In this document: positions 1 through 7,748 of the stretch, piece after piece | How positions within the stretch are numbered: the stretch's first letter is position 1 | Layout of the letters: every line of letters starts with the position of its first letter | Assembly: GCF_029945925.1 (NCBI RefSeq) | Contig: NZ_JAQSDN010000015.1 | Coordinates: forward strand, 1 to 34,606 | Length of the DNA stretch: 34,606 bases | Source: Polaromonas sp. | Lineage (GTDB): Bacteria; Pseudomonadota; Gammaproteobacteria; Burkholderiales; Burkholderiaceae_C | Reading direction: 5' to 3' | The notes under the pieces: model-generated | Seen by the model: the letters and a program-made list of their open reading frames with translations, nothing else | The model's database searches: none | What the model was told of the DNA's origin: nothing | Made by a program: the position numbers and the translations under genes

Positions 1-54
1 TTTCTTTTGGCGACGCAAAAGAAAAGTGAGTTGCCGCCGGGCAACCCCCGGCTT
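1..54. repeat. Dispersed intergenic repeat (CAAAAGAAA type)
   Basis: The first bases contain a perfect 9-bp inverted repeat, TTTCTTTTG and CAAAAGAAA separated by six bases. A second inverted pair follows, GCCGGG and CCCCGGC around a short loop. I recognise this pairing as a common dispersed non-coding repeat of Comamonadaceae genomes; that is from memory, not a search. No gene is visible in 1-217 other than this repeat and the composite element that follows. Confidence 0.6.
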
Positions 55-88
55 GTTGGAAGCGCCAACACTGTTCAAGCTTGCACAG

Positions 89-140
89 GCTTCGACCCTT
101 CCACATGCACAGGACAGGCCAGGCTCAGCCCGAACGGCGT
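89..140. repeat. Interrupted copy of the TTCGACAGGCTCAGCCCGAACGG repeat
   Basis: The ends, CTTCGAC at about 90 and AGGCTCAGCCCGAACGG at about 121-137, match the 23-bp repeat seen at 6110, 18616, 18667, 21058 and 21099. Here about 24 extra bases separate the two halves. It lies between the first repeat and the GTG start of the downstream gene, and may supply part of that gene's leader. Confidence 0.5.
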
Positions 141-217
141 ATGACCCTGTTTGCGCTGCATCAGCACAACAGCAAGTCCTTCCCGGATAATGGTTTTCAA
201 AATATCAGGAGACGCCC

Positions 218-2131
218 GTGACGGATGCAGAACAGCCTCTTTCCTCGCTCAACGCCGACTTGAGTCCGTCCAGCAGCCTGCTGGCCAATTTGCGCCAGGA
301 ACTGATGCGGCATCCGCCGTTTGCGCAGATGCAGGCCGGCGACGTGGACTTCTTCCTGAGCCATGCCCGGCAGAACTACTTCGCACCCGAAGAAATCCTG
401 CTTGAACCCGACAGCGGTCCGGTCACGGAGCTGTTTTTCATCCGCCAGGGCGCGGTGATCGGCGAGCGCGGGCTGGCCGAGCTGTCGGGCGGTGCTTTCC
501 ATTACGAGCCGGGCGAGCTGTTTCCCGTCAGTGCGGCGCTGGCGCAGCGCGCGGTGACCGCAAGCTACCGCGCCGTGGCCGACACCTTTGTGCTGGCCCT
601 GCCGCTGGCTTCCATGCATGCGCTGGCCGTGATGAGCCCGCCGTTTGCCGACTTCCTGAACCGGCGCATCCTCAAGTTCCTGGACCTCTCGCGGCGTGCC
701 CTGCAGGTGGCCTATGCCTCGCAGGCGCTGGCCGAACAGTCGCTGGAGACACCGCTGGGCGATGTCGCGCGCCAGGCGCCGGTGACCTGTCCGCCCGACA
801 CGCCGCTGCGCGAGGCGCTGAGCCGCATGCACCAGCAGCGCATCGGCTCCATGCTGGTGGCCGACGAAGCCGGCCGGCCGCTGGGCATTCTCACGCGGTA
901 TGACATTCTGGGCCGGGTCACGCTGGCGGCGCTGCCGCTGGACACACCGATCTCGCAGGCCATGGTGCAGCCGGTGCTGACCCTGAGCCACGAACACACG
1001 GCGCTGGACGCGGCCCTCCTGATGAGCAAACACGGCATCCGCCATGTGCCGGTCACGCGCGGCGGTGTCGCCGTGGGCGTGGTGTCTGAGCGTGACCTGT
1101 TTGCCATGCAGCGCCTGAGCCTCAAGCAGGTCAGCACCTCGATCCGTTCTGCCGCCGATGTGGAGATGCTCAAGATCGTGGCGCAGGACATCCGGCGTTT
1201 TGCGCACAGCCTGCTCGGCCAGGGGGTGCACGCGCGCCAGCTCACGGCGCTGATCAGCCACCTCAACGACGTGCTCACCCTGCGCCTGCTGGAGATCAAG
1301 GCCGGGGAGCACGGCATCGACCTGAGCCGCCTGTGCTGGCTGGCGCTGGGCTCGGAAGGGCGCAGCGAGCAGACCATTGCGACCGACCAGGACAACGCGC
1401 TGATCCTGCCCGACGACACGACGCCGGCCCAGCGCGAGGCCGCGCTGCGTTTTGCCCGTGACGTCAACGTGGCGCTCGACGCCTGCGGCTACCCGTTGTG
1501 CCGCGGCGGCATCATGGCCGGCGAGCCGGCCTGCTGCCTGACCCTGCACCAGTGGCGTGAGCGTTTTGCGCGCTGGATAGAACACGGGGCGCCTGAGGAT
1601 TTGCTCAATGCGAGCATTTACTTCGACTTCCGGCCGCTGGCCGGTGATGCACGCCTGGCCGACAGCCTGCGCCAGGAGGTCAGCGAGTCGGCGCGCCGCG
1701 CGCCGCGTTTCATCAAGCAGCTGGCGACCAATGCGTTGATGCACAGCCCGCCGCTGAACTGGACCGGCAGCATTGCGGTGGACGACGGCGGCATGATCGA
1801 CCTCAAACTGCAGGGCGCCGCTATTTTTGTCGATGTCGCCCGGATCTATTCGCTCAGCCGCGGCGTGACGGCCACCAACACCCGGGAACGGCTGGACGCC
1901 GTCGGTACGTTGCTGGGGCTGGCCCCGTCCGAATACCAGGCCTGGGTCAGCGGCTTCGAGTTCTTGCAGACCCTGCGGCTGCGCGTGCAGCTCGAAGGCA
2001 CGGCCTCGCCGCAGCAGCCGAACCACCTGAAAGTCGACCGCCTGAACGACATCGACAGGCGCATCCTGCGTGAGTCGTTTCGCGTGGCGCGCTCGCTGCA
2101 GCAGCGCCTGCAGCTGGACTACGAGCGATGA
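218..2131 (+). CDS. CBS-domain DUF294 nucleotidyltransferase-like signalling protein
   Basis: The 637-residue protein starts at GTG 218 behind an AGGAG at about 207. Its N-terminus (about residues 25-155) resembles a degenerate cyclic-nucleotide-binding fold. Two CBS domains follow (about 183-235 and 246-300), then a DUF294 nucleotidyltransferase core with GSEGRSEQ near 378 and a T-D-Q-D-N-A-L block at 389-395 that carries the metal-binding aspartates. The C-terminal third (about 490-637) fits the DUF294 substrate-binding domain. No transmembrane segments are seen. The family is thought to be a cytoplasmic regulator; in related bacteria it often sits by acetate/solute symporter genes, but no symporter is visible here, the window edge being 217 bp away. 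It overlaps the downstream exonuclease by 4 bp (ATGA), so the two are probably translationally coupled. The nucleotidyl substrate is unknown. Confidence 0.9.
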   Translation: MTDAEQPLSSLNADLSPSSSLLANLRQELMRHPPFAQMQAGDVDFFLSHARQNYFAPEEILLEPDSGPVTELFFIRQGAVIGERGLAELSGGAFHYEPGELFPVSAALAQRAVTASYRAVADTFVLALPLASMHALAVMSPPFADFLNRRILKFLDLSRRALQVAYASQALAEQSLETPLGDVARQAPVTCPPDTPLREALSRMHQQRIGSMLVADEAGRPLGILTRYDILGRVTLAALPLDTPISQAMVQPVLTLSHEHTALDAALLMSKHGIRHVPVTRGGVAVGVVSERDLFAMQRLSLKQVSTSIRSAADVEMLKIVAQDIRRFAHSLLGQGVHARQLTALISHLNDVLTLRLLEIKAGEHGIDLSRLCWLALGSEGRSEQTIATDQDNALILPDDTTPAQREAALRFARDVNVALDACGYPLCRGGIMAGEPACCLTLHQWRERFARWIEHGAPEDLLNASIYFDFRPLAGDARLADSLRQEVSESARRAPRFIKQLATNALMHSPPLNWTGSIAVDDGGMIDLKLQGAAIFVDVARIYSLSRGVTATNTRERLDAVGTLLGLAPSEYQAWVSGFEFLQTLRLRVQLEGTASPQQPNHLKVDRLNDIDRRILRESFRVARSLQQRLQLDYER

Positions 2132-2781
2132 GCTGGGCAGACTGGCTGAAAAAGCCCTTCGCCGCGCTGGCCGGCGCGGATGAGGCGCGCTGGGTGGTGC
2201 TCGATGTAGAGACCAGCGGACTGGATCCGCAGCGCGACCAGTTGCTGGCGATCGCCGCCATTGCCGTGCAGGTGGACTGGGCGGCCAGGCGCCTGAGCAT
2301 CATGCCGGGCGACAGCTTCGAGGTGGTGCTTCGCCAGTCTTCCGTGGCCTCAGCGAAAGACAACATCCTGCTGCACGGCATCGGGTTGCAGCGCCAGAGT
2401 GAAGGGGTGCCGCCCGACCAGGCCCTGCGCGCCTTTGCGGACTTCATCGGCGACTCGCCGCTGCTGGCCTTTCACGCCCCGTTCGACCAGGCCATGATCG
2501 GCCGCCATGTCCTGCAGCACCTGGGCGCAGGGCTGCCGAACCGCTGGGTGGACATTGAACAGCTGTGCGCCGTGACCCATGAGAAGGTCAAGGCGCGCGC
2601 ACTTGACGAATGGCTGGCCCATTTCGGCATCATTTGCGCGCCGCGCCACCAAGCGGCGGCCGACACGCTGGCCGAGTGCGAGCTGCTGCTGCGCATCTGG
2701 CCGCGCATGGCCGGGCAGTGCAAGTCCTGGCGCGATGTCGAAAAACTCGCCGCCCACCAGCGCTGGATTGCCCGGGCCTGA
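2128..2781 (+). CDS. DnaQ-like 3'-5' exonuclease (DEDDh)
   Basis: A 217-residue protein of the DnaQ/RNase T superfamily. All three exonuclease motifs are visible: ExoI as LDVETSGLD with D26 and E28, ExoII around FHAPFD with the aspartate at 120, and ExoIII as H164 followed five residues later by D169, which makes it DEDDh type. It is probably a two-metal 3'-5' exonuclease on DNA or RNA. It lacks a polymerase III theta/alpha-binding tail and is more likely a stand-alone enzyme than replicative epsilon. The start overlaps the stop of the CBS/DUF294 gene (ATGA), so the two form an operon. The DUF294-exonuclease pairing recurs in related genomes, to my knowledge, which suggests a linked but unknown role. 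Confidence 0.9.
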   Translation: MSWADWLKKPFAALAGADEARWVVLDVETSGLDPQRDQLLAIAAIAVQVDWAARRLSIMPGDSFEVVLRQSSVASAKDNILLHGIGLQRQSEGVPPDQALRAFADFIGDSPLLAFHAPFDQAMIGRHVLQHLGAGLPNRWVDIEQLCAVTHEKVKARALDEWLAHFGIICAPRHQAAADTLAECELLLRIWPRMAGQCKSWRDVEKLAAHQRWIARA

Positions 2782-2818
2782 CCTGTCCCGGCATTGCTCC
2801 GGCGGCTAAGATCGCCGC

Positions 2819-3780
2819 ATGAATTCACCTGTGTTTGCCGCCCTGTTTCCGGTGGTGTTGTTGACTGCTATGGGTTTTATAGCTGGTCGCGCAGGCTGGA
2901 TAAGGGCTGGAGCCATAAAAGACCTCTCAAGCCTGGTGTTTCTGCTGCTCACGCCAGCCTTGCTGTTTCGCACCATGAGCCAGGTGGACATCGCACAGCT
3001 CGACTTCACGCCGGTGGCTGCCTATTTTCTGGCTGTCGCCCTGCTGTTTGCCGGCACTTTGGTGGTGCAGGGCTTCAACCGGCGGGCCGCGGTGCTGGCC
3101 CTGGCCAACACTTTTTCCAACACGGTGATGATAGGCATTGCGCTGGTCGGCCTGATGTACGGCCCGGCCGGGCTGGTGACGCTGCTGACGCTGGTTTCCG
3201 TGCACTCGCTGGTGCTGCTGACCAGCTCCACGGTGGTGCTGGAGCTGGCCGTGGCCCGCGAGCTCAGGCAGGGCGCGCCGGGCGCCGCCGCCCTGGTACC
3301 GCAGCACGCGCCGCGCCATGCGCTGGCCACGGTGCTGATGGCCGTGAAAAACTCCCTGCTGCACCCGGTGCCGCTGCCCATCATGGCCGGCCTGCTGTTT
3401 GCGCAGACCGGCTGGGTGATGCCCGCCGTGATCGACAAACCGGTGGAGCTGCTGGGCACGGCGTTCGGTCCGCTGGCGCTGGTGCTGGTCGGCGTGACGC
3501 TGGCGCACACGCCCGTGGGCAGGCACTGGCCCTGGCCGGCATCAAGAACCTGGCCCATCCCTTGCTGGTGGCCGTGGTGTGCCGCCTGCTCGGCGTCGGC
3601 GGACTGCCGATGACGGTGATGGTGGTGGCGGCGGCCCTGCCGATAGGCGCCAACGTCTTTTTGTTTTCCCAGCGTTACCAGGTGGCCGAAGAGCTGGTCA
3701 CGGCCAGTGTGGTGGTGTCCACGGTGCTGGCGCTGTTGAGCCTGCCGCTGGTGTTCATGCTGCTGCCTTATCTGGGGTGA
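2819..3780 (+). pseudogene. AEC-family (auxin efflux carrier-like) transporter, frameshifted
   Basis: From ATG 2819 the frame encodes a hydrophobic AEC permease (PALLFRTM near the start, then repeated membrane segments) up to GVTLAHTPVG at about 3520. It then becomes nonsense (Trp/Cys-rich) and stops at 3613. The expected C-terminal continuation, ALAGIKNLAHPLLVAVV and the last three membrane segments ending LLPYLG, is read in a different frame from about 3522 to the stop at 3780. One missing base (or two extra) near 3515-3525 accounts for this. The rejoined length, about 320 residues, is normal for the family, so this is either a recent pseudogene or an assembly error. If intact it would export a small organic acid or similar solute. 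Codons 17-36 coincide with a copy of the ATAGC repeat family. Confidence 0.8.
2867..2925 (+). repeat. ATAGC-family short repeat, copy A (inside AEC gene)
   Basis: Reads GCTAT, seven bases, ATAGCTGG, then CGCGCAGGC and AAGGGCTGGAGCC. It lies in frame within codons 17-36 of the transporter gene without visibly lengthening the protein compared with the family. Compare the copies at 13052, 16163, 20795, 24888, 25055, 27807 and 34435. Confidence 0.55.
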
Positions 3781-3816
3781 CCCGGGGCGGTTTCGGACGA
3801 TTCAACACGGAGTTTT

Positions 3817-4179
3817 ATGCAATTTCTGCAATCCCTTCCGGTCTCGGCACAAGCCATTGGCCTGCTGTTGTTGTCCAACGTGTTCATGACCTTTGCCTGG
3901 TACGGCCACCTGAAAAACCTGGCGACCGCGCCCTGGTATATCGCGGCGCTGGCCAGCTGGGGCATTGCGCTGTTCGAGTACCTGCTGCAGGTGCCGGGCA
4001 ACCGCATTGGCTTCACGATGTACAACATCGGGCAGCTCAAGATCATGCAGGAGGTCATCACCCTGACGGTGTTTGTGCCCTTCGCGGTGTTTTACCTCAA
4101 CGAACCGCTCAAGCTCGATTACCTGTGGGCGGCGCTGTGTATGGTGGGCGCGGTGTATTTCATCTTCCGTTCCGCCTGA
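3817..4179 (+). CDS. DUF486 family small membrane protein (DMT superfamily-like)
   Basis: A 120-residue protein made almost entirely of four hydrophobic segments (about residues 10-28, 38-56, 72-92 and 97-117), a size and layout typical of the DUF486 family. The conserved-looking loop contains QVPGNRIGF and MYNIGQLKIMQEVI. DUF486 proteins resemble single-repeat drug/metabolite transporters and probably work as oligomers in the inner membrane; no substrate is established. The start is ATG 3817 with a GGAG-type ribosome site at about 3808-3812. It stands alone: the upstream gene ends 36 bp away and a repeat element follows. Confidence 0.88.
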   Translation: MQFLQSLPVSAQAIGLLLLSNVFMTFAWYGHLKNLATAPWYIAALASWGIALFEYLLQVPGNRIGFTMYNIGQLKIMQEVITLTVFVPFAVFYLNEPLKLDYLWAALCMVGAVYFIFRSA

Positions 4180-4219
4180 CCCGGGGCCTTGCGATTGACC
4201 ATGAGCGGCTCTTGGCCAG

Positions 4220-4310
4220 GCAGGGGCCGCGGAACCGGCTTCGCCGGGCCGCAGGCGCAGCGGCCTCCTCAGGGGGCAGCGTAGTACAAGAAGTGACAAG
4301 CGTGGGGGCG
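4220..4310. repeat. GC-rich hairpin repeat, short form (copy 1)
   Basis: Starts GCAGGGGCCGCGG, has a CCGGC-TTC-GCCGG stem-loop, then GCAGGCGCAGCGG, a run of pyrimidines and purines, and ends in CGTGGGGGC. The same layout occurs at 6060, 6175, 10645, 10769 and, extended, at 8338 and 28098. It fills most of the gap between the DUF486 gene and the phosphate operon. Confidence 0.75.
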
Positions 4311-4324
4311 TTAAACTCCCGGAA

Positions 4325-4351
4325 GTCATAAATTTGTCATATATCTGACAT
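4325..4351 (+). promoter_or_regulatory. PhoB box (three 11-bp-spaced half-sites)
   Basis: TTGTCATATATCTGACAT at 4334-4351 matches the E. coli Pho-box consensus CTGTCATAWAWCTGTCAY at 16 of 18 positions. An additional GTCAT at 4325 gives three half-sites (4325, 4336, 4347) spaced exactly 11 bp apart, the arrangement bound by tandem PhoB. The site sits 22-48 bp upstream of the start of the DUF47-Pit operon, so phosphate limitation probably controls it. Confidence 0.75.
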
Positions 4352-4372
4352 GTACCGCCCCAGGAGTTGAAG

Positions 4373-5020
4373 ATGCTGTTTGGCAAACTGTTGCCGCGTG
4401 AAGGCAATTTTTTCGAGTTGTTCAACCAGCATGCGGACCGCATCGTGGAGGCTGCCCGCGCGTTCTCCAACCTGGTGGCCAACTACAGCGATGTGCAAAA
4501 GCGCGAAGCCTACAACCGGGAGGTCGACAACGCCGAACGCGCGGCCGACCGGATCACGCAGGAGGTCAACCGCATGCTGCACAAGACCTTCATCACGCCG
4601 ATCGACCGCGAGCAGATCCATTCGCTGATCAACACCATGGACGATGTCTGTGACCTGATCCAGGACTCGGCCGAAACCATGGCGCTGTACGACGTGCACC
4701 ACATGACCGAGGAGATCGTGCGCCTGACGGACCTCAGCGTCAAATGCTGTGAGCGCCTGAAAGACGCGGTCGCGCTGCTCGGCAGGCTCAGTGATGCCGC
4801 CACGGCCGAAGCCGCCCTGAAGACCTGCGAGGAAATCGACAAGCTCGAGTCCGATGCCGACCGCGTCATGCGCTCGGCCATGAGCAAGCTGTTTCGCGAA
4901 GAGCCTGATGTGCGCGAAGTCATCAAGCTCAAGGCCATCTACGAGCTGCTGGAAACCATCACGGACAAATGCGAGGACGTGGCCAACCTGATCGAGGGCA
5001 TCGTCCTCGAAAATTCCTGA
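4373..5020 (+). CDS. DUF47 (PhoU-like) phosphate transport regulator
   Basis: A 215-residue, mostly helical, acidic protein of the DUF47/PhoU-like family, with heptad-like stretches throughout and the family-typical ending LLETITDKCEDVANLIEGIV. DUF47 proteins are cytoplasmic partners encoded next to Pit-type phosphate permeases and are thought to modulate uptake. ATG 4373 is chosen because AGGAG at 4362-4366 is correctly spaced (6 nt) for it; an upstream in-frame TTG at 4367 abuts the ribosome site. The Pit gene starts 2 nt after the stop, so the two are co-transcribed and probably coupled. A Pho box lies directly upstream. Confidence 0.93.
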   Translation: MLFGKLLPREGNFFELFNQHADRIVEAARAFSNLVANYSDVQKREAYNREVDNAERAADRITQEVNRMLHKTFITPIDREQIHSLINTMDDVCDLIQDSAETMALYDVHHMTEEIVRLTDLSVKCCERLKDAVALLGRLSDAATAEAALKTCEEIDKLESDADRVMRSAMSKLFREEPDVREVIKLKAIYELLETITDKCEDVANLIEGIVLENS

Positions 5021-5022
5021 AC

Positions 5023-6033
5023 ATGGAGACCGTACAGACGACCCTGTGGGTGGTGGTCATGCTGGTCATCCTGGCCGTGGCCTTCGATTTCATGAATGGT
5101 TTTCATGATGCGGCCAACTCGATTGCCACCGTGGTGTCGACCGGCGTTCTCAAGCCCGGTCAGGCGGTGCTGTTTGCCGCGACCTTCAATTTCGTCGCGA
5201 TCTTTGTCTTTCACCTCAGCGTGGCCGCCACCGTGGGCAAGGGCATTGTGCAGCCGGGAATTGTGGATACCCATGTGGTGTTCGGCGCGCTGATAGGCGC
5301 CATCACCTGGAACCTGGTCACCTGGTATTACGGCATTCCCAGCAGTTCCTCGCATGCGCTGATTGGCGGCATCGTCGGCGCGGTGATGGCCAAATCCGGC
5401 GCCGGTGCGCTGGTGGCCGGCGGCATCCTGAAAACCGTGGCCTTCATTTTTGTCTCGCCGCTGCTGGGTTTTCTGCTCGGCTCGCTGATGATGGTGCTGG
5501 TGGCCTGGGTCTGCCGCCGCGCCGCACCGTCGCGCGTGGACCGCTGGTTCCGGCGCCTGCAGCTGGTCTCGGCCGGCGCCTACAGCCTGGGCCACGGCGG
5601 CAACGATGCGCAGAAAACCATCGGCATCATCTGGATGCTCCTGATTGCCACAGGCTATACCGCGGCCAGCGACAGCGCCCCGCCAACCTGGGTGATTGTC
5701 AGCTGTTACGTCGCAATTGCCGCGGGCACCATGTTCGGCGGCTGGCGCATCGTGAAAACCATGGGCCAGAAAATCACCAAGCTCAAGCCGGTGGGCGGCT
5801 TCTGCGCGGAAACCGGCGGCGCCATCACGCTGTTCCTGGCCACCGGCCTGGGTATTCCGGTGTCGACCACCCACACCATCACCGGCGCCATCGTCGGTGT
5901 TGGTTCCACCCAGCGCGCCTCCGCAGTGCGCTGGGGCGTGGCCGGCAACATTGTCTGGGCCTGGATTTTCACGATCCCGGCCTCGGCCTTTGTGGCGGCC
6001 ATCGCTTACTGGGTCAGCCTGTTTCTGTTCTGA
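5023..6033 (+). CDS. Low-affinity inorganic phosphate transporter, PiT family
   Basis: A 336-residue integral membrane protein with about ten hydrophobic segments. Both halves carry the inverted-repeat signature of PiT permeases: DFMNGFHDAANSIAT near residues 22-36 and GHGGNDAQKTIGI near residue 190. These asparagine/aspartate motifs form the phosphate and cation site. It probably performs proton-, sodium- or metal-phosphate-coupled phosphate symport across the inner membrane. ATG 5023 follows the DUF47 stop by 2 nt; longer in-frame extensions upstream would run into DUF47 coding sequence and look unnatural. The gene is the second of a Pho-box-controlled pair and is followed by hairpin repeats shared with the convergent TM2 gene. 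Confidence 0.94.
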   Translation: METVQTTLWVVVMLVILAVAFDFMNGFHDAANSIATVVSTGVLKPGQAVLFAATFNFVAIFVFHLSVAATVGKGIVQPGIVDTHVVFGALIGAITWNLVTWYYGIPSSSSHALIGGIVGAVMAKSGAGALVAGGILKTVAFIFVSPLLGFLLGSLMMVLVAWVCRRAAPSRVDRWFRRLQLVSAGAYSLGHGGNDAQKTIGIIWMLLIATGYTAASDSAPPTWVIVSCYVAIAAGTMFGGWRIVKTMGQKITKLKPVGGFCAETGGAITLFLATGLGIPVSTTHTITGAIVGVGSTQRASAVRWGVAGNIVWAWIFTIPASAFVAAIAYWVSLFLF

Positions 6034-6059
6034 CCGCTGCACGTCGGGAGGGGGCTATG

Positions 6060-6262
6060 CCAGCAGGGGCCGCAGGGGCCGCAGGCGCAGCGCCCCCTCG
6101 GGGGGCATCCTTCGACAGGCTCAGGACGAACGGATATGACGTGAGCGAAAGCGGCGTGTCCGGTCTTCACCAGTCGGGGCTGCGGGACCGGCTTTGCCGG
6201 CCCGCAGGCGCAGCGCCCCCTCGGGGGGCAGAGAGCTACGCGCAGCGAGCGAACGTGGGGGC
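6060..6262. repeat. Composite intergenic repeat block (truncated + full hairpin repeat, with a TTCGACAGGCTCAG unit)
   Basis: A truncated GC-rich repeat (about 6060-6108) is joined directly to a 23-bp TTCGACAGGCTCAGGACGAACGG-like unit (about 6110-6133). A complete GC-rich repeat follows (about 6175-6262) with a CCGGC-TTT-GCCGG stem-loop and a CGTGGGGGC end. The block occupies the whole space between convergent genes and ends two bases before the TM2 stop codon. Its hairpins could act as a bidirectional transcript end, although no T-run follows. Confidence 0.75.
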
Positions 6263-6263
6263 T

Positions 6264-6722
6264 CTACTTCTGCTGGGAGATTTTTCTGGCTTCTTCGACC
6301 TGGTACTCAAAGTAGCGCTGGAAGCTGAACACGATGCTGGACATCAGCGCAATCGTGCCGAACAGCAGGGCCAGGATGACGGCCGCCATGGTGATCCAGT
6401 TGGTTTTGCCGCAAGCACTGCCCGGTGCAGCTGACGGGTTGTGTCTGGCATTCCATTTTTCGGGGGCCATCAGGCCGTAATAAATCGCCGTCAGCGCCGT
6501 GGCTGCCAGAGTGAAACCTAGCAGCGGTACCAGCACCCAAGCCAACTGGTCGTCCTGGCCATACTGTCGCACCCGCTGAACGCCCCACCAGCCCAAGGCG
6601 GCAGCCAAGGGGTGCAGCCAGGCCAGCAGATCGCGCCAACCGTGCAGGTAGAGTCGATGGATGCCCAATTGGCCGACGGTAAAAGCCAGCCAGGCGGCCA
6701 GGGTCTTGTTCTTGTTTTTCAT
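6264..6722 (-). CDS. TM2-domain inner membrane protein
   Basis: A 152-residue protein whose N-terminus, LAFTVGQLGIHRLYLHGW, is a clear TM2-domain signature (a hydrophobic helix followed by a G-x-H-R-x-Y turn). Further membrane helices lie at about residues 30-48, 60-82 and 108-135. The function of bacterial TM2 proteins is not established. The start ATG at 6722 lies 8 nt after the stop of the GNAT gene on the same strand, so the two are probably one transcript. The ribosome site is weak, consistent with coupling. The stop codon abuts a hairpin repeat. Confidence 0.82.
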   Translation of the reverse strand: MKNKNKTLAAWLAFTVGQLGIHRLYLHGWRDLLAWLHPLAAALGWWGVQRVRQYGQDDQLAWVLVPLLGFTLAATALTAIYYGLMAPEKWNARHNPSAAPGSACGKTNWITMAAVILALLFGTIALMSSIVFSFQRYFEYQVEEARKISQQK

Positions 6723-6730
6723 GGATGCAA

Positions 6731-7288
6731 TCAGGGGCGGGAGGGTGAGGAAGAGGGGGATGCGGCGTCCAGGGGCGGCAAGGTGTCGCCGGCGCCCAGT
6801 GTTTTCTGCATGATCACAATATCACGCCAGGCACCCATCTTCCAGCCACAGGACTCGACGACGCCCACCAGCGTGAAGCCGAGCGCGCGGTGCAGGCCGA
6901 CCGACCCCGCGTTGGCCGAGTCGCCGATGATGGCCATGACCTTGCGGATGCCGGCGGCCTCGCAGCGCGCGAGCAGTTCGGTCAGCAGGGCGCGGCCCAG
7001 GCCTTTGCCCTGCTGGCCGGGTGCCAGGTAAATCGAATCCTCCACCGAATAGCGGTAGGCCGGCCGTGGCTTGAACCAGTTGCCGTAGGCAAAACCGACC
7101 ACCTCGCCGCCCTCTTCGGCGACCAGGTAGGGCAGGCCCTTGGATAACACATCGGCACGGCGCGTGGCCATGTCCGTCACGCTGGGCGGTTCGGTTTCAA
7201 AGGTGCCGGTGCCATTGAGCACATGGTGGGCGTAAATGGCGGTGATGGCCGGCAGGTCGGTGTCAAGGCTGGCTCTCAGAAGGGTCAT
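6731..7288 (-). CDS. GNAT N-acetyltransferase (phosphinothricin acetyltransferase-like)
   Basis: A 185-residue GNAT enzyme. The acetyl-CoA pyrophosphate loop is visible as QQGKGLG at residues 92-98, preceded by SIYLAP, and followed by an HRALGF helix-strand typical of family motif B. The N-terminal pattern (LRASLDTDLPAITAIY, NGTGTFETEPPS) matches the Pat/MddA/YncA subgroup, whose members acetylate the amino group of phosphinothricin, methionine sulfoximine/sulfone or related amino acids. It has an extra Pro/Ser-rich tail of about 17 residues. It is first in a two-gene minus-strand unit with the TM2 protein. The promoter would lie between 7289 and 7336, back to back with rpsP. The subgroup is fairly sure, the exact substrate is not. 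Confidence 0.9.
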   Translation of the reverse strand: MTLLRASLDTDLPAITAIYAHHVLNGTGTFETEPPSVTDMATRRADVLSKGLPYLVAEEGGEVVGFAYGNWFKPRPAYRYSVEDSIYLAPGQQGKGLGRALLTELLARCEAAGIRKVMAIIGDSANAGSVGLHRALGFTLVGVVESCGWKMGAWRDIVIMQKTLGAGDTLPPLDAASPSSSPSRP

Positions 7289-7336
7289 GGCGTGCCAAAA
7301 AATGGGTTGGAAGGACGTTGGGGGAACGCAGCGGGC

Positions 7337-7364
7337 GGGACAACGGCAGGCCGCGGGTTATAAT
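7337..7364 (+). promoter_or_regulatory. Probable rpsP operon promoter
   Basis: A perfect TATAAT lies at 7359-7364, with GGGACA at 7337-7342 as a half-matching -35 (last three bases ACA) and 16 bp between. It would give a leader of about 100 nt before rpsP. Confidence 0.6.
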
Positions 7365-7432
7365 CTGCGGCTTTGCAGCATTTCGCTGGCCGGGTGCCAT
7401 GTCGTGTGTCTCAAGCGCTGCAGGAACATTTT

Positions 7433-7453
7433 GGGGTGATTTTTTTTCACCTC
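7433..7453 (+). other. Leader hairpin ahead of rpsP
   Basis: GGGGTGA (7433-7439) pairs with TCACCTC (7447-7453) around a loop of seven T. It ends 7 nt before the GAAGGA ribosome site at 7461-7466, so it could affect access to the site or bind a regulator. No regulator is known to me. Confidence 0.45.
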
Positions 7454-7472
7454 ACCACCCGAAGGATAAATC

Positions 7473-7733
7473 ATGGTCGTCATCCGACTCTCGCGCGGCG
7501 GTTCTAAGCACCGTCCATTTTTCAATATTGTTGTGGCTGACAAACGCGTCCGCCGCGATGGCCGCTTCATCGAGCGCATCGGTTTTTACAACCCGATTGC
7601 CAAAGGTGGCGAAGAAGGTCTGCGCATCGAGCAGGACCGCCTGACCCACTGGCTCGGCGTGGGCGCACAAGCGTCCCCCACCGTGCTGCGCCTGGTCAAG
7701 CAGGGTGCTGCTGCAGCTCCCAAGGCTGCCTGA
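7473..7733 (+). CDS. rpsP: 30S ribosomal protein S16
   Basis: An 86-residue protein that begins [20 protein letters not shown], the classic S16 N-terminus, and continues with [14 protein letters not shown] and a [15 protein letters not shown] block. S16 is an assembly protein of the 30S body that binds 16S rRNA. GAAGGA at 7461 gives well-spaced initiation at ATG 7473. It is the first gene of the conserved rpsP-rimM-trmD-rplS cluster, with rimM starting 15 nt after its stop. The promoter and a stem-loop leader are upstream. Confidence 0.98.
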   Translation: MVVIRLSRGGSKHRPFFNIVVADKRVRRDGRFIERIGFYNPIAKGGEEGLRIEQDRLTHWLGVGAQASPTVLRLVKQGAAAAPKAA

Positions 7734-7748
7734 TTGTCGGGTTCCTGA

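Noticed and set aside
197..2026. A 609-codon open frame on the minus strand opposite the DUF294 gene
   Set aside because: Antisense shadow; the plus strand shows CBS and nucleotidyltransferase motifs.
4978..5022. Longer N-terminus for the phosphate transporter
   Set aside because: An in-frame extension to 4969 would overlap DUF47 coding sequence and add an Arg-rich segment unlike the family; ATG 5023 gives the normal start.
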